Origin: Komagataeibacter rhaeticus
GTDB lineage: Bacteria; Pseudomonadota; Alphaproteobacteria; Acetobacterales; Acetobacteraceae
Direction: 5' to 3'
Assembly: GCF_003207855.1 (NCBI RefSeq)
Contig: NZ_NKTZ01000010.1
Coordinates: forward strand, 37,111-101,110
Length of the DNA stretch: 64,000 nucleotides
The notes under the pieces were generated by a model that was not told the DNA's origin, did no database searches, and saw only the letters and a program-made list of their open reading frames with translations. The first letter of the stretch is position 1; every line of letters begins with the position of its first letter. Below, piece by piece: positions 55,077 through 63,133 of the stretch. The translations under genes were made by a program, and so were the position numbers.

Positions 55077-56513
55077 TCAGAACACCACCTGTGCCAGTTT
55101 CACGTCCAGGTAATCCAGAATGCCTTCGGAGCCGCCCTCACGCCCCATGCCGGAGAAATTCGTGCCACCAAACGGGGCTTCCGCCGCGGCAAGGGCAAAG
55201 GAATTGATCCCCACCATCCCCGCCTTCAGCGCCGCCACCGTGCGGCGCGCGCGGGCGGGTGAGCGGGTAAAGGCATAGGCCGCCAGACCCATGTCCGATG
55301 CATTGGCGCGGGTCAGTACCTCCTCCTCATCCGAAAAGCGGGTGATGGCGGCAATGGGGCCGAAGTTTTCTTCCGCCATGACGCGCATGGTATCGGTCAC
55401 TTCGGTCAGCACGGTGGGTTCAAAGAAATAACCGTTGTTGAACCCCGAAGGCCGCTGCCCGCCGGTACGGATACTTGCGCCCCCGGCCACGGCATCGGCC
55501 ACCACGGCTTCCATTTCCGCCAGGCGGCGGGCGTTGATCAGCGGGCCCATGCCCACATCGGGGTCCAGCCCGTCACCCAGCGTCAACGCCTTTGCGCGGC
55601 TGACAAACCCCTCCACAAACGCATCATGCACCCGGTCGTGAATGAAAAAACGGTCCGGTGCCACACAGACCTGCCCGGTATTGCCGAACTTTGCCTGTGC
55701 CGCCGTATTGAGTGCCAGGTCCAGGTCGGCATCATCATAGATGATCAGCGGGGCATTGCCGCCCAGTTCCATCGAGACCTTTTTCATCGTGGCGGCGGCA
55801 TCGCGGATCATCTGCTGGCCGATGCGGGTGGAGCCGGTCAGCGAGACCTTGCGCACCACGGTGGATTCCATGATCGGGCCGTACGTGGCCTCGGTCGGGC
55901 CGACGACCAGGTTGACCACGCCCGCGGGCAGGTTCCCCGCCCGGCAGCAGTCCACCATGATCATGGCGCTGCCCGGTGTCTGTGAAGACGGACGGGCGAT
56001 CAGCGAACAGCCCGCCGCAAGGGCGGGTGCGATCTTGCGCGCCAGGAGCGAGGCGGGAAAATTCCACGCCGTGAACGCCGCCACCACGCCCACCGGCTCG
56101 TGACTGACCTCAAAGCGGCCACCGGGGGCGCGGCTTTCGACAATCCGGCCATAGATCCGGCGTGCCTCTTCGGCATACCAGCGGAACTGGTCGATGCTCA
56201 GCCCCCATTCCCGGCGTGCCTGGGCAATGGGCTTGCCGGTCTCGGCGGAAATGATCCGTGCGGCTTCCTCCGCGCGGCGGGTCATCTCGTCGGCAATGGC
56301 GTGCAGTGCGGTGGCGCGTTCCCATGCCGGGGTGGTGCGCCAGCATGCCAGCCCTTCGCGTGCCGCCGCGATCGCGGCCTCGGTATCGGCACTGCCGGCA
56401 CAGGGCACGTCACCCAGCGATGTTTCCGATACGGGGCTTATGACCGGCTCGGTCCTGCCATCCGCTGCTGGCCGCCATGTATCCCCGATAAACAATCCGT
56501 AATGCGTGTACAT
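55077..56513 (-). CDS. NAD(P)-dependent aldehyde dehydrogenase (succinate-semialdehyde type)
   Basis: 478 residues from MYTHYGLFIG, with GGGAAC 8 bases before the ATG. AFTAWNFPASLLARKIAPAL, SLTGSTRIGQ, MELGGNAP (general base glutamate) and GNTGQVCVAPDR (catalytic cysteine near 280) are standard. The branch oxidises semialdehydes of acidic chains to diacids (succinate, glutarate or 2-oxoglutarate semialdehyde). 5-deoxyglucuronate, an aldehyde with a carboxylate at the far end, would fit. It is not the CoA-dependent IolA type. First gene of the operon, divergent from iolD. Confidence 0.87.
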   Translation of the reverse strand: MYTHYGLFIGDTWRPAADGRTEPVISPVSETSLGDVPCAGSADTEAAIAAAREGLACWRTTPAWERATALHAIADEMTRRAEEAARIISAETGKPIAQARREWGLSIDQFRWYAEEARRIYGRIVESRAPGGRFEVSHEPVGVVAAFTAWNFPASLLARKIAPALAAGCSLIARPSSQTPGSAMIMVDCCRAGNLPAGVVNLVVGPTEATYGPIMESTVVRKVSLTGSTRIGQQMIRDAAATMKKVSMELGGNAPLIIYDDADLDLALNTAAQAKFGNTGQVCVAPDRFFIHDRVHDAFVEGFVSRAKALTLGDGLDPDVGMGPLINARRLAEMEAVVADAVAGGASIRTGGQRPSGFNNGYFFEPTVLTEVTDTMRVMAEENFGPIAAITRFSDEEEVLTRANASDMGLAAYAFTRSPARARRTVAALKAGMVGINSFALAAAEAPFGGTNFSGMGREGGSEGILDYLDVKLAQVVF

Positions 56514-56889
56514 TATCTGGTTCCCGTTCTTTTTTTTACGACACGACATATGACGACTGACCCGGTCGCCTCCCCGTTTGTGACGGGCCGGGACGCCGTG
56601 CCTGTGGAAGCGCGTGCAACGGCCCCTGCATCGTGCGGTTGCGCGGGGGTGAACACAGCTTCGTCAGCCCGCGGGCGGACCGGACCGCCCCTTTGTGACC
56701 GGACCCGCGCCGGACCGGGCCTGCGTCCCTTTTTTCATGGCGTTTTTTCCATCCGGCCGATGGCATGCGGGGGAAGCGAACCGGCCCCGCCCTGCGGCGT
56801 TTACTGCCGCACGGCACAGCCCCGGCACCAGCACGATGCCGTCCCGATTCACCAGCCTGACCATCCGGCCTCCTGTCTTTTCAGGGTTT
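56514..56889. other. Divergent promoter region, ALDH operon and iolD
   Basis: About 460 bases separate the two starts. The part 56560-56860 is GC-rich without a credible gene; the last 100 bases before iolD are AT-rich and hold the operator candidate. Confidence 0.45.
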
Positions 56890-56907
56890 GCAATTAATGT
56901 TGCGTAT
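56890..56907. promoter_or_regulatory. Candidate IolR operator ahead of iolD
   Basis: GCAATTAATGTTGCGTAT, 68 bases before the iolD ATG, shares 15 of 18 bases with the site before iolG. A further half-site-like ATTGCGTTTGG follows at about 56929-56939. Confidence 0.5.
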
Positions 56908-56975
56908 TTAAAGTATTGTCAACACCTATTGCGTTTGGATATGCTGGGGACAACCCGTCAAGGGAGGAAACAAAA

Positions 56976-58847
56976 ATGACACAGGCGACAATCCGCCTTA
57001 CAACCGCGCAGGCCCTGGTACAGTGGCTGGCCAATCAGTTCACACAGATCGACGGCAGCCGGGTGCCGCTTTTCCCCGGTGTGTTCGGCATTTTTGGCCA
57101 TGGCAACGTCAGTTGCCTGTCCGAGGCGCTGGAAGCGGTGCAGGACAGGCTGCCCACATGGCGCGGGCAGAACGAGCAGTCCATGGCGCTGGCCGCAACG
57201 GGTTTTGCCAAGGCAAAGCGGCGGCGGCAGATCATGATTGCCGCTGCCTCCATCGGGCCGGGCGCGCTGAACATGGTCACGGCGGCAGGCGTCGCGCATG
57301 CGAATCGTCTGCCGCTGCTTCTGCTGGCGGGCGATACCTTTGCCAACCGCCTGTCCGACCCGGTGCTGCAACAGGTCGAGCATTTTGGTAACCCAACGGT
57401 TACCGTCAATGACGCCTTCAAACCCGTAACCCGTTACTGGGACCGGATCATGCACCCGGCCCAGATCCTGTCCTCCCTGCCGCAGGCCACGGCCATCATG
57501 CTGGACCCGGCCGATTGCGGGCCTGCCTTCATTTCCCTGCCGCAGGATGTGCAGGAAATCGCCTTTGATTACCCGGTCCGTTTCTTTGAGGAAAAGATAT
57601 GGAGCATTCCCCGCCCCCGGCCTGACCGCGCGGCACTGGCACAGGCGGCCGAGCGGCTGAAGGCGGCAAAAAAGCCCCTGCTGATCGTGGGCGGTGGCGT
57701 GCGCTATTCACTGGCGGAAGACGTAGTGGCCGCCTTTGCGCTCAAGCACGGCATCCCCCTTGTCGAGACGATTGCGGGCAAGGGCAGCGTGACCCATTAC
57801 CATGAAGCCCATGCCGGGCCGATCGGCATCCTTGGGTCCACATCCGCCAATGCCCTGGCGGCAGAGGCCGATGTGATTGTTGCAATCGGCACCCGGCTGC
57901 AGGATTTCACCACCGGGTCATGGACCGTATTCAGCCCCACGGCGCAGTTCATTTCCATCAATACCGCGCGTTTTGATGCCATCAAGCACCGTGCGCTGGC
58001 CGTTGTGGGCGATGCGCGCGAGACGGTGGGCGAACTGGACGCATTGCTGGGGGACTGGAAGGCCGAGCCAGAACTCATGCGCCGCGCCCAGGCGCTGTTC
58101 GCGGACTGGGACGGGCTGCTGACGCGCCTGCAGGCCCCCACCAACGCGCCGCTGCCCACCTATGCGCAGGTGGTCCATATGGTTAACGAGGCCGCGGGCG
58201 AGCACGATACCCTCATCACCGCGGCCGGTGGCCTGCCGGGGGAAGTGGCCAAGGGCTGGCGGGTCAAGGCACCCAACACCTTTGACCTTGAATTCGGCTT
58301 TTCATGCATGGGGTACGAGATCGCGGCGGGCTGGGGCCATGCCATGGCCAGTGAGGGACCGGGCAGCCCCGGCGGCACGCCCATCGTCATGATTGGCGAT
58401 GGCACCTACATGATGATGAACTCCGACATCTATTCAACCGTGCTGACGGGGCACAAGGTCATCATCATCGTATGTGACAATGGCGGGTTTGCCGTCATCA
58501 ACCGCCTTCAGCAGGCCAAGGGGGTGCCCGGCTTCAACAACCTGCTGGTGGACTGCCGCGTGCTGCAGCCCGAAAACCCGCTGCATGTGGACTTTGTAAA
58601 GCACGCGCAGGCCATGGGGGCCGCCGCCCGGCGATGCGACAGCCTGGCGGACCTGCCTGAAGTACTGGAATGGGCCAGGGGCACCGACCGGACCACCGTG
58701 CTGTCCATTACAACCGATGCCTGGGCCTGGACACCGGGCGATGCCGCGTGGGACGTGGGCGTACCGGAAGTCTCGACACGTGAAAGCGTTCAGGCTGCAA
58801 GAAAAGAACAAGAAGAAATCCGCGCAAGACAGCGCGTTGGAGTGTAA
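56976..58847 (+). CDS. iolD: 3D-(3,5/4)-trihydroxycyclohexane-1,2-dione hydrolase
   Basis: 623 residues. A ThDP enzyme that opens the inositol-derived cyclic diketone to 5-deoxy-D-glucuronate. VFGIFGHGNVSCL and WRGQNEQSMALAATGFAKA at the N terminus hold the ThDP glutamate; IGDGTYMMMNSDIYS with VCDNGGFAVINRLQ is the ThDP/Mg motif. These blocks are specific to IolD rather than acetolactate synthase. GGGAGG precedes the ATG. First gene of iolD-iolE-SDR. Confidence 0.92.
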   Translation: MTQATIRLTTAQALVQWLANQFTQIDGSRVPLFPGVFGIFGHGNVSCLSEALEAVQDRLPTWRGQNEQSMALAATGFAKAKRRRQIMIAAASIGPGALNMVTAAGVAHANRLPLLLLAGDTFANRLSDPVLQQVEHFGNPTVTVNDAFKPVTRYWDRIMHPAQILSSLPQATAIMLDPADCGPAFISLPQDVQEIAFDYPVRFFEEKIWSIPRPRPDRAALAQAAERLKAAKKPLLIVGGGVRYSLAEDVVAAFALKHGIPLVETIAGKGSVTHYHEAHAGPIGILGSTSANALAAEADVIVAIGTRLQDFTTGSWTVFSPTAQFISINTARFDAIKHRALAVVGDARETVGELDALLGDWKAEPELMRRAQALFADWDGLLTRLQAPTNAPLPTYAQVVHMVNEAAGEHDTLITAAGGLPGEVAKGWRVKAPNTFDLEFGFSCMGYEIAAGWGHAMASEGPGSPGGTPIVMIGDGTYMMMNSDIYSTVLTGHKVIIIVCDNGGFAVINRLQQAKGVPGFNNLLVDCRVLQPENPLHVDFVKHAQAMGAAARRCDSLADLPEVLEWARGTDRTTVLSITTDAWAWTPGDAAWDVGVPEVSTRESVQAARKEQEEIRARQRVGV

Positions 58848-58852
58848 AATCC

Positions 58853-59752
58853 ATGAAATCAAAACTGGGTATCGCCCCCATTGCGTGGTGGAACGACGAT
58901 CTGGCCGAACTATCCGATGATGTCAGCCTGGAGGAGTGCCTGCGCCAGGCGCATGAGGCGGGCTTTACCGGCATGGAAACCGGCCGCCGCTTCCCCATGG
59001 ACATGAACGAACTGGGGCCCATCCTCAAACGCTATGACATGTCGGTCTGTGGCGGATGGTTTTCGGGCCTGCTGCTGGATGGGGACATCGAGGCGGAAAA
59101 GGAGCGCATCCGCGCCCAGATGGATTTCTTCATTGCCGCTGGCGCCCCATGCATCGTGTATGGCGAGACGGCGCGCTCGATCCAGGGCATCCGTTCCGCC
59201 CCGCTGGCCACCAAGCCCCGCCTGTCGGAAGAGGACATCCGCGCCTATGGCCGCAAGATGACGCAGTTTGCCGAATGGTGCGCGGCCGAGGGCATGCCCC
59301 TTGCCTATCACCACCACATGGCCGCCCCGATCGAGACCGAGGCCGAGCTTGACCTGCTGATGAAGTATTCGGGCAGGGCGCTGCACCTGCTGTTTGATAC
59401 CGGCCACATGTATTTCGCGGGTGGCAACCTGCTGCGCGTGATCGACAACCATCATGCCCGCATAAGCCACGTCCATACCAAGGATGTGCGCAGCGCCGTG
59501 ATCGACCGGCTGGACCGCAATACGGAAAGCTTTCTGGACGCGGTGGTGAAGGGCGCGTTTACCGTGCCCGGTGACGGTTCGATCAATTTCCTGCCCATTA
59601 TCGAACGCCTGGCCGATTATGGCTATGAAGGCTGGTTTGTGGTGGAAGCCGAGCAGGACCCGGTCCTTAACCCCCCGCTTGAAATGGCGCGCAGGGGGCA
59701 TGCCGCCCTGATCCAGCTTATGGAACAGGCAGAATACGAGGTGGCGCCATGA
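58853..59752 (+). CDS. iolE: Inosose dehydratase
   Basis: 299 residues of the xylose-isomerase-like TIM barrel. It dehydrates scyllo-inosose to the cyclic diketone used by IolD. Starts with IAPIAWWNDDLAE and has GFTGMETGRRFP, PLAYHHHMAAPIETE, HLLFDTGHMYFAGG, ISHVHTKDVR and FVVEAEQDP with the metal-binding glutamates, aspartates and histidines in family order. It begins 5 bases after iolD and overlaps the SDR gene by 4. Confidence 0.92.
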   Translation: MKSKLGIAPIAWWNDDLAELSDDVSLEECLRQAHEAGFTGMETGRRFPMDMNELGPILKRYDMSVCGGWFSGLLLDGDIEAEKERIRAQMDFFIAAGAPCIVYGETARSIQGIRSAPLATKPRLSEEDIRAYGRKMTQFAEWCAAEGMPLAYHHHMAAPIETEAELDLLMKYSGRALHLLFDTGHMYFAGGNLLRVIDNHHARISHVHTKDVRSAVIDRLDRNTESFLDAVVKGAFTVPGDGSINFLPIIERLADYGYEGWFVVEAEQDPVLNPPLEMARRGHAALIQLMEQAEYEVAP

Positions 59753-60570
59753 ACCGGATGGACGGCAAAATCTGCGTGATCACGGGCGCAACCCAGGGGC
59801 TGGGGGCGGCAATTGCCCGCAGGCTGGCCCATGCGGGCGCGCGCGGCATTGCCATTACCGGGCGCAGCGAGGCACGGGGGGCTGCCCTGGCCCACACGCT
59901 GACGGCCGATAGCGGCATGCCCACGGTATTCATCCGTGCCGACCTTGAATCGGTGGAGGACTGCCGCGCGGTAATTGACGAGACGCATCGCCACTTCGGC
60001 CGTGTGGACGTACTGGTCAACGCAGGGGCGCTGACCGAACGCGGCACCATACTGGACACGGACCCCGAGCTGTTCGACCGTATTTTCGCAACCAACGTCC
60101 GGGGCCCGTATTTCCTGATGCAGGAAGCCATCCGCAATATGATCCGTGACGGGATAGAGGGGGCCATCTGCAATATCGGGTCCATTTCCGCGCTGTCGGG
60201 CCAGCCTTTCATCAGCGCCTACTGCGCTTCCAAGGGCGCGCTGGCCACGCTGACCGCCAATACCGCCTTTTCGGTCATGGCAAACCGCATACGCGTCAAC
60301 CAGCTCAACATAGGCTGGATGGCATCGGACAAGGAACGTGAAATCCAGCTGGCCGAGACGAACGACCCCGACTGGATGGAAAAAGCCGCCGCCCGCCTGC
60401 CCTTCGGGCGGCTTGTCACGCCAGAGGAAGCGGCGCGTGCGGTCAACTTCCTTGTATCCGATGACGCGGGACTCATGACCGGGGCGATCGTGAATTTCGA
60501 TCAGTCGGTATGGGGGGCCACGGCCCACAGCATGCCCGTGCCGGATGGGCCGATGCAGCTGCCGATGTAA
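59749..60570 (+). CDS. Short-chain dehydrogenase/reductase
   Basis: 273 residues. Cofactor motif TGATQGLGAAIA at about 13-24, NAG near 93, the catalytic serine in GSISALSG and YCASKGAL (Tyr, Lys). Translation is coupled to iolE by ATGA, so it belongs to inositol use: likely a second cyclitol dehydrogenase, or a reductase for an aldehyde product such as malonate semialdehyde or acetaldehyde. The C terminus is slightly extended relative to typical SDRs. Confidence 0.85.
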   Translation: MNRMDGKICVITGATQGLGAAIARRLAHAGARGIAITGRSEARGAALAHTLTADSGMPTVFIRADLESVEDCRAVIDETHRHFGRVDVLVNAGALTERGTILDTDPELFDRIFATNVRGPYFLMQEAIRNMIRDGIEGAICNIGSISALSGQPFISAYCASKGALATLTANTAFSVMANRIRVNQLNIGWMASDKEREIQLAETNDPDWMEKAAARLPFGRLVTPEEAARAVNFLVSDDAGLMTGAIVNFDQSVWGATAHSMPVPDGPMQLPM

Positions 60571-60594
60571 CCGGATGGTGCGCAATAAGGATAA

Positions 60595-60680
60595 TAAAGG
60601 TTTCCGGGTGCCGCCTTCTTTTCGGGAAGGCGGCATTCTTTGAATGCTTTTTGGGAAAAAGCTTCACCAAAAACTTCTTT
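60595..60680. repeat. Dispersed repeat, complete reversed copy
   Basis: AAAGGTTTCCGGGTG and CACCAAAAACTTC outer arms enclose GCCGCCTTC..GAAGGCGGC and ATGCTTTTTGGGAAAAAGCTT, the same parts as the 4.2-kb copy in inverse order. It lies between convergent genes. Confidence 0.8.
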
Positions 60681-60706
60681 ATTTCAAGGACGCGCCACGC
60701 CCCGCG

Positions 60707-61600
60707 CTATTTCTGGGTCACGACCGGAATGCGGGGCTTGCGCGATTCATTCTGCAGCCGCGACGCCAGCGCCACGATCAGCGACTGCGCCAGGCACATG
60801 GGGGCCGCCAGGGAGCGTGAGAACGTATATTCGTGCTCCGGCACCGCAAAGGTGACCCGCGCGTTCTTGGCCAGTGGCGAGAGCGTGCTGTCGGTTATGG
60901 CCACCACGGGAATGTCCCGGCTGGCGGCGTCCTCCACGATATTGACAACCTCGTTGGCATAGAAGCGGAAGGATACCGCCAGCAGCAGGTCGTCAGGCCG
61001 CATGACGCGGGCCATGTGGGTGGCAAGCCCGCCCGCCGCATCCAGCAGCACCGCCCGCCTGCCCAGCATGGCCAGCGTGTAGCGCAGCAGTTCCGCCACG
61101 GGGGCCGAACGCAACTGCCCCAGCAGGTAGATCGTATCCGCGCGTTCCATCAGGTCCACGGCCCGGGCAATCTGTTCCGCCGTGATGTTGTCCAGCAGTT
61201 CCTGTAACGACGCGATATCGCGCAGGATCAGTTCATGCATGAAGCCCGTCTCGCTGCGGTCCTCACGCGCGCCCAGTTCATCCTCCAGCGCCTGTACGCG
61301 CGCGTTGAACCCCAGCGCAACGGTGGAAAGCCTGCGCCGGAATACGGCCTGCAGGTCCTTGAACCCCTGATAGCCCAGCGACTGCGCAAAACGCACGCAG
61401 CCCGAGGCATGCACACCGCATTTCTCGGCCGCCGTATGGACCGACACCACGGCCACGTCATTGGGGTTCTGGGTTATATAGAGGGCAATCTTCTGGTAGG
61501 AATTGCTCAGATGTTCGTAACGGTCATGAATGACACGGATCAGTGCCTCATACGTGGCCGGTGGCGTGTGCGCCACCGGCCCTTTCCCGGCTTCTTTCAT
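60707..61600 (-). CDS. RpiR-family regulator, probable IolR
   Basis: 297 residues from MKEAGKGP, with AGGAAAAGC before the ATG; a longer frame lacks this support. N-terminal HTH_6 domain (about 15-90: LSNSYQKIALYI, AAEKCGVHASGCVRFAQSLGY) and C-terminal SIS domain (about 140-280: ADTIYLLGQLRSAPVAELL, DDLLLAVSFRFYANEVVNIV). RpiR-type IolR proteins repress inositol genes in alphaproteobacteria and are released by a cyclitol intermediate. Placed at the edge of the cluster, converging on the iolDE-SDR operon. Confidence 0.85.
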   Translation of the reverse strand: MKEAGKGPVAHTPPATYEALIRVIHDRYEHLSNSYQKIALYITQNPNDVAVVSVHTAAEKCGVHASGCVRFAQSLGYQGFKDLQAVFRRRLSTVALGFNARVQALEDELGAREDRSETGFMHELILRDIASLQELLDNITAEQIARAVDLMERADTIYLLGQLRSAPVAELLRYTLAMLGRRAVLLDAAGGLATHMARVMRPDDLLLAVSFRFYANEVVNIVEDAASRDIPVVAITDSTLSPLAKNARVTFAVPEHEYTFSRSLAAPMCLAQSLIVALASRLQNESRKPRIPVVTQK

Positions 61601-61753
61601 GCTTTTCCTGACCATCCATGCTGGCTTGCGCACTCGTAACGGGCTGGACACGCCGGGCGCCGTGCCGGCCACACGGGACGGGCGTGCGATCATTACACCC
61701 CCATCGTAGCGCAAACATGCCGCAGTGCAACATTTGATGCGTGTCGGCGCGCG

Positions 61754-62305
61754 TCAGCGGTCCACCGTGAAATCCAGCTGGCAGGACGACTGGTCGGCGC
61801 TGCGCTGCTGCCCTGTCACACGCAGGCCCGGATCACGGGGCAGCAGGGCATTGACCAGATAGACCGCATCCGGCCCGGCGCCATGGCTGGCATAGACCAG
61901 ATGATGCGCGCCCGGCGCGGGAGCGGGGGTCACGGCGGCGGCAAGGCGCAGGGTGATCATGCCATCGCCCGCCCGCATGGCGGCAATGGAGGGGAAGGCC
62001 AGCGTGCGCACCCGCAGCGGCAGCGCGCGACCGTCAAGCGACAGGGACAGCCCGCCTGCAACCGCCCTGCCATAGGCCCGCTGCTCCGCGGGCGAGATGG
62101 CGCCATCCCCATTGCCGTCAATCTGGCGGATGACACCGGGTGCTACGTCCACTCCCGGTGTCAGGCGCAGGGTCACGGCAACCTCATGGCGCGTGAGGTC
62201 AATGACCGTGGCCTGCAGATATTCATCCAGCCGGTGCGCCTGCGCGGATGGCGTGCCCGCACCCAGCCCGCACAGCGCCAGCATGATGGACAGGCCGCGC
62301 CTCAT
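61754..62305 (-). CDS. Secreted HupE/UreJ-like N-terminal domain protein
   Basis: 183 residues. Signal peptide to about residue 23, then HRLDEYLQATVIDL, the opening typical of the extracytoplasmic part of HupE/UreJ-like proteins, and an EF-hand-like DGNGDGAISPAE near 64-75. The membrane half of HupE proteins is absent, so this is the soluble domain alone. Two cysteines are not conserved in any pattern I know. Function unknown. Its ATG overlaps the stop of a truncated upstream gene. Confidence 0.7.
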   Translation of the reverse strand: MRRGLSIMLALCGLGAGTPSAQAHRLDEYLQATVIDLTRHEVAVTLRLTPGVDVAPGVIRQIDGNGDGAISPAEQRAYGRAVAGGLSLSLDGRALPLRVRTLAFPSIAAMRAGDGMITLRLAAAVTPAPAPGAHHLVYASHGAGPDAVYLVNALLPRDPGLRVTGQQRSADQSSCQLDFTVDR

Positions 62306-62394
62306 GGCATGGTGTACCGGCTGCCATAGCTGTTGGTGGGGTCACGATAGACCGTATGCACATGCAGGGTCGGGTGTAGCGCGCCAACAGGTTT
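62302..62394 (-). CDS. C-terminal fragment of a host gene cut at the phage junction
   Basis: The frame ending ALHPTLHVHTVYRDPTNSYG then SRYTMP stops at TGA overlapping the start of the next gene (ATGA), as real operon partners do. Upstream of about 62394 the frame runs into phage-like DNA with different composition. I do not recognise the family from about 26 residues. Confidence 0.45.
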   Translation of the reverse strand, partial: KPVGALHPTLHVHTVYRDPTNSYGSRYTMP

Positions 62395-62421
62395 GGAACT
62401 GCGGGACACATGATTTGGAAC
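62392..62421. repeat. Direct repeats TTTGGAAC at the phage junction
   Basis: TTTGGAAC occurs at 62392-62399 and again at 62414-62421, 22 bases apart, just where host-type coding stops. It may mark an integrase site or attachment core. Confidence 0.4.
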
Positions 62422-62450
62422 CCCACAGAATGCATTCTTAGAGGGGTATG

Positions 62451-62475
62451 AGAGGTCGATCAGACCTCTTTTTTT
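62451..62475 (+). terminator. Intrinsic terminator at the phage edge
   Basis: AGAGGTC-GATCA-GACCTCT with seven T residues on the plus strand. The hairpin overlaps the last codons of the leftward phage gene, so on that strand it has an A-run before the stem and would not terminate. Confidence 0.7.
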
Positions 62476-62867
62476 ATGCCCTGCGGGTCAGGCATAGGGT
62501 CAACTGGTTCGACTGGCGGGACAGGATAGGACGGGAGCGGTTCAAACTGCCGTGGTGGCCGCCCGTCACTGGCATCCAGTTCATGCACCAGCAGCCGGGC
62601 CGCGATGGCCTGGGCATAGACTTCCTGTATCACGTCATCACGCGCCCATAGCTGGCGGGTCAGCACGTCAATGCGCTGGATGTGGTCGCCTATCAGTTCG
62701 CGGGTCTGTGCCACCAGCGCCAGCGCCTGCTGTCCGGCTGATAGCTGTTCCTGCTTCTGGGCAAGCCTGTTCTTGGCCACATTGGCATACCAGCCTCCAA
62801 CCAGCCCCAATGCGGGTTCGATCAGGCCGGACCAGGCATTCGCCACCTCGAACACATGCCCGATCAT
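62460..62867 (-). CDS. Phage protein, putative tail-cluster component
   Basis: 135 residues. A hydrophobic or amphipathic start (WSGLIEPALGLVGGWYANVA) is followed by a helical, probably coiled-coil stretch (about 30-95) and a proline-rich tail. No family recognised. Its start overlaps the next gene's stop by 4 bases, as do the others in this leftward row, which is typical of phage structural operons. It is the last phage gene before host DNA. Confidence 0.65.
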   Translation of the reverse strand: MIGHVFEVANAWSGLIEPALGLVGGWYANVAKNRLAQKQEQLSAGQQALALVAQTRELIGDHIQRIDVLTRQLWARDDVIQEVYAQAIAARLLVHELDASDGRPPRQFEPLPSYPVPPVEPVDPMPDPQGIKKEV

Positions 62868-63133
62868 GATGCGGAAACCGTGCCGACCTGTTTGCCATTG
62901 GCCAGCAGGTTGCCGTTAGCATCCACCACGACCAGGGCAACGCCACCGAAGGCCGCTGCGATCTGCTGGGCACACGGCACCGGGTCCAGGGCCGTGCCAT
63001 CGGACAGGGTAACGGTCAGGTTGCCTTCGCCATCAAACGCAACGGACGTGATCGACAGCGGTTTGGTCGCGGCATTGCCGGGCGCGATCTCAACCACCTG
63101 TGGCTGGTTGGTCAGGGGCATGAGGATTGTCAT
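62864..63133 (-). CDS. Small phage protein
   Basis: 89 residues from MTILMPLTNQ. Beta-rich with FDGEGNLTVTLSDGTALDP and VVVDANGNLLANGKQVG, which suggests a structural or decoration protein. The upstream in-frame extension belongs to the overlapping neighbour. ATGA overlaps at both ends. Family not recognised. Confidence 0.65.
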   Translation of the reverse strand: MTILMPLTNQPQVVEIAPGNAATKPLSITSVAFDGEGNLTVTLSDGTALDPVPCAQQIAAAFGGVALVVVDANGNLLANGKQVGTVSAS

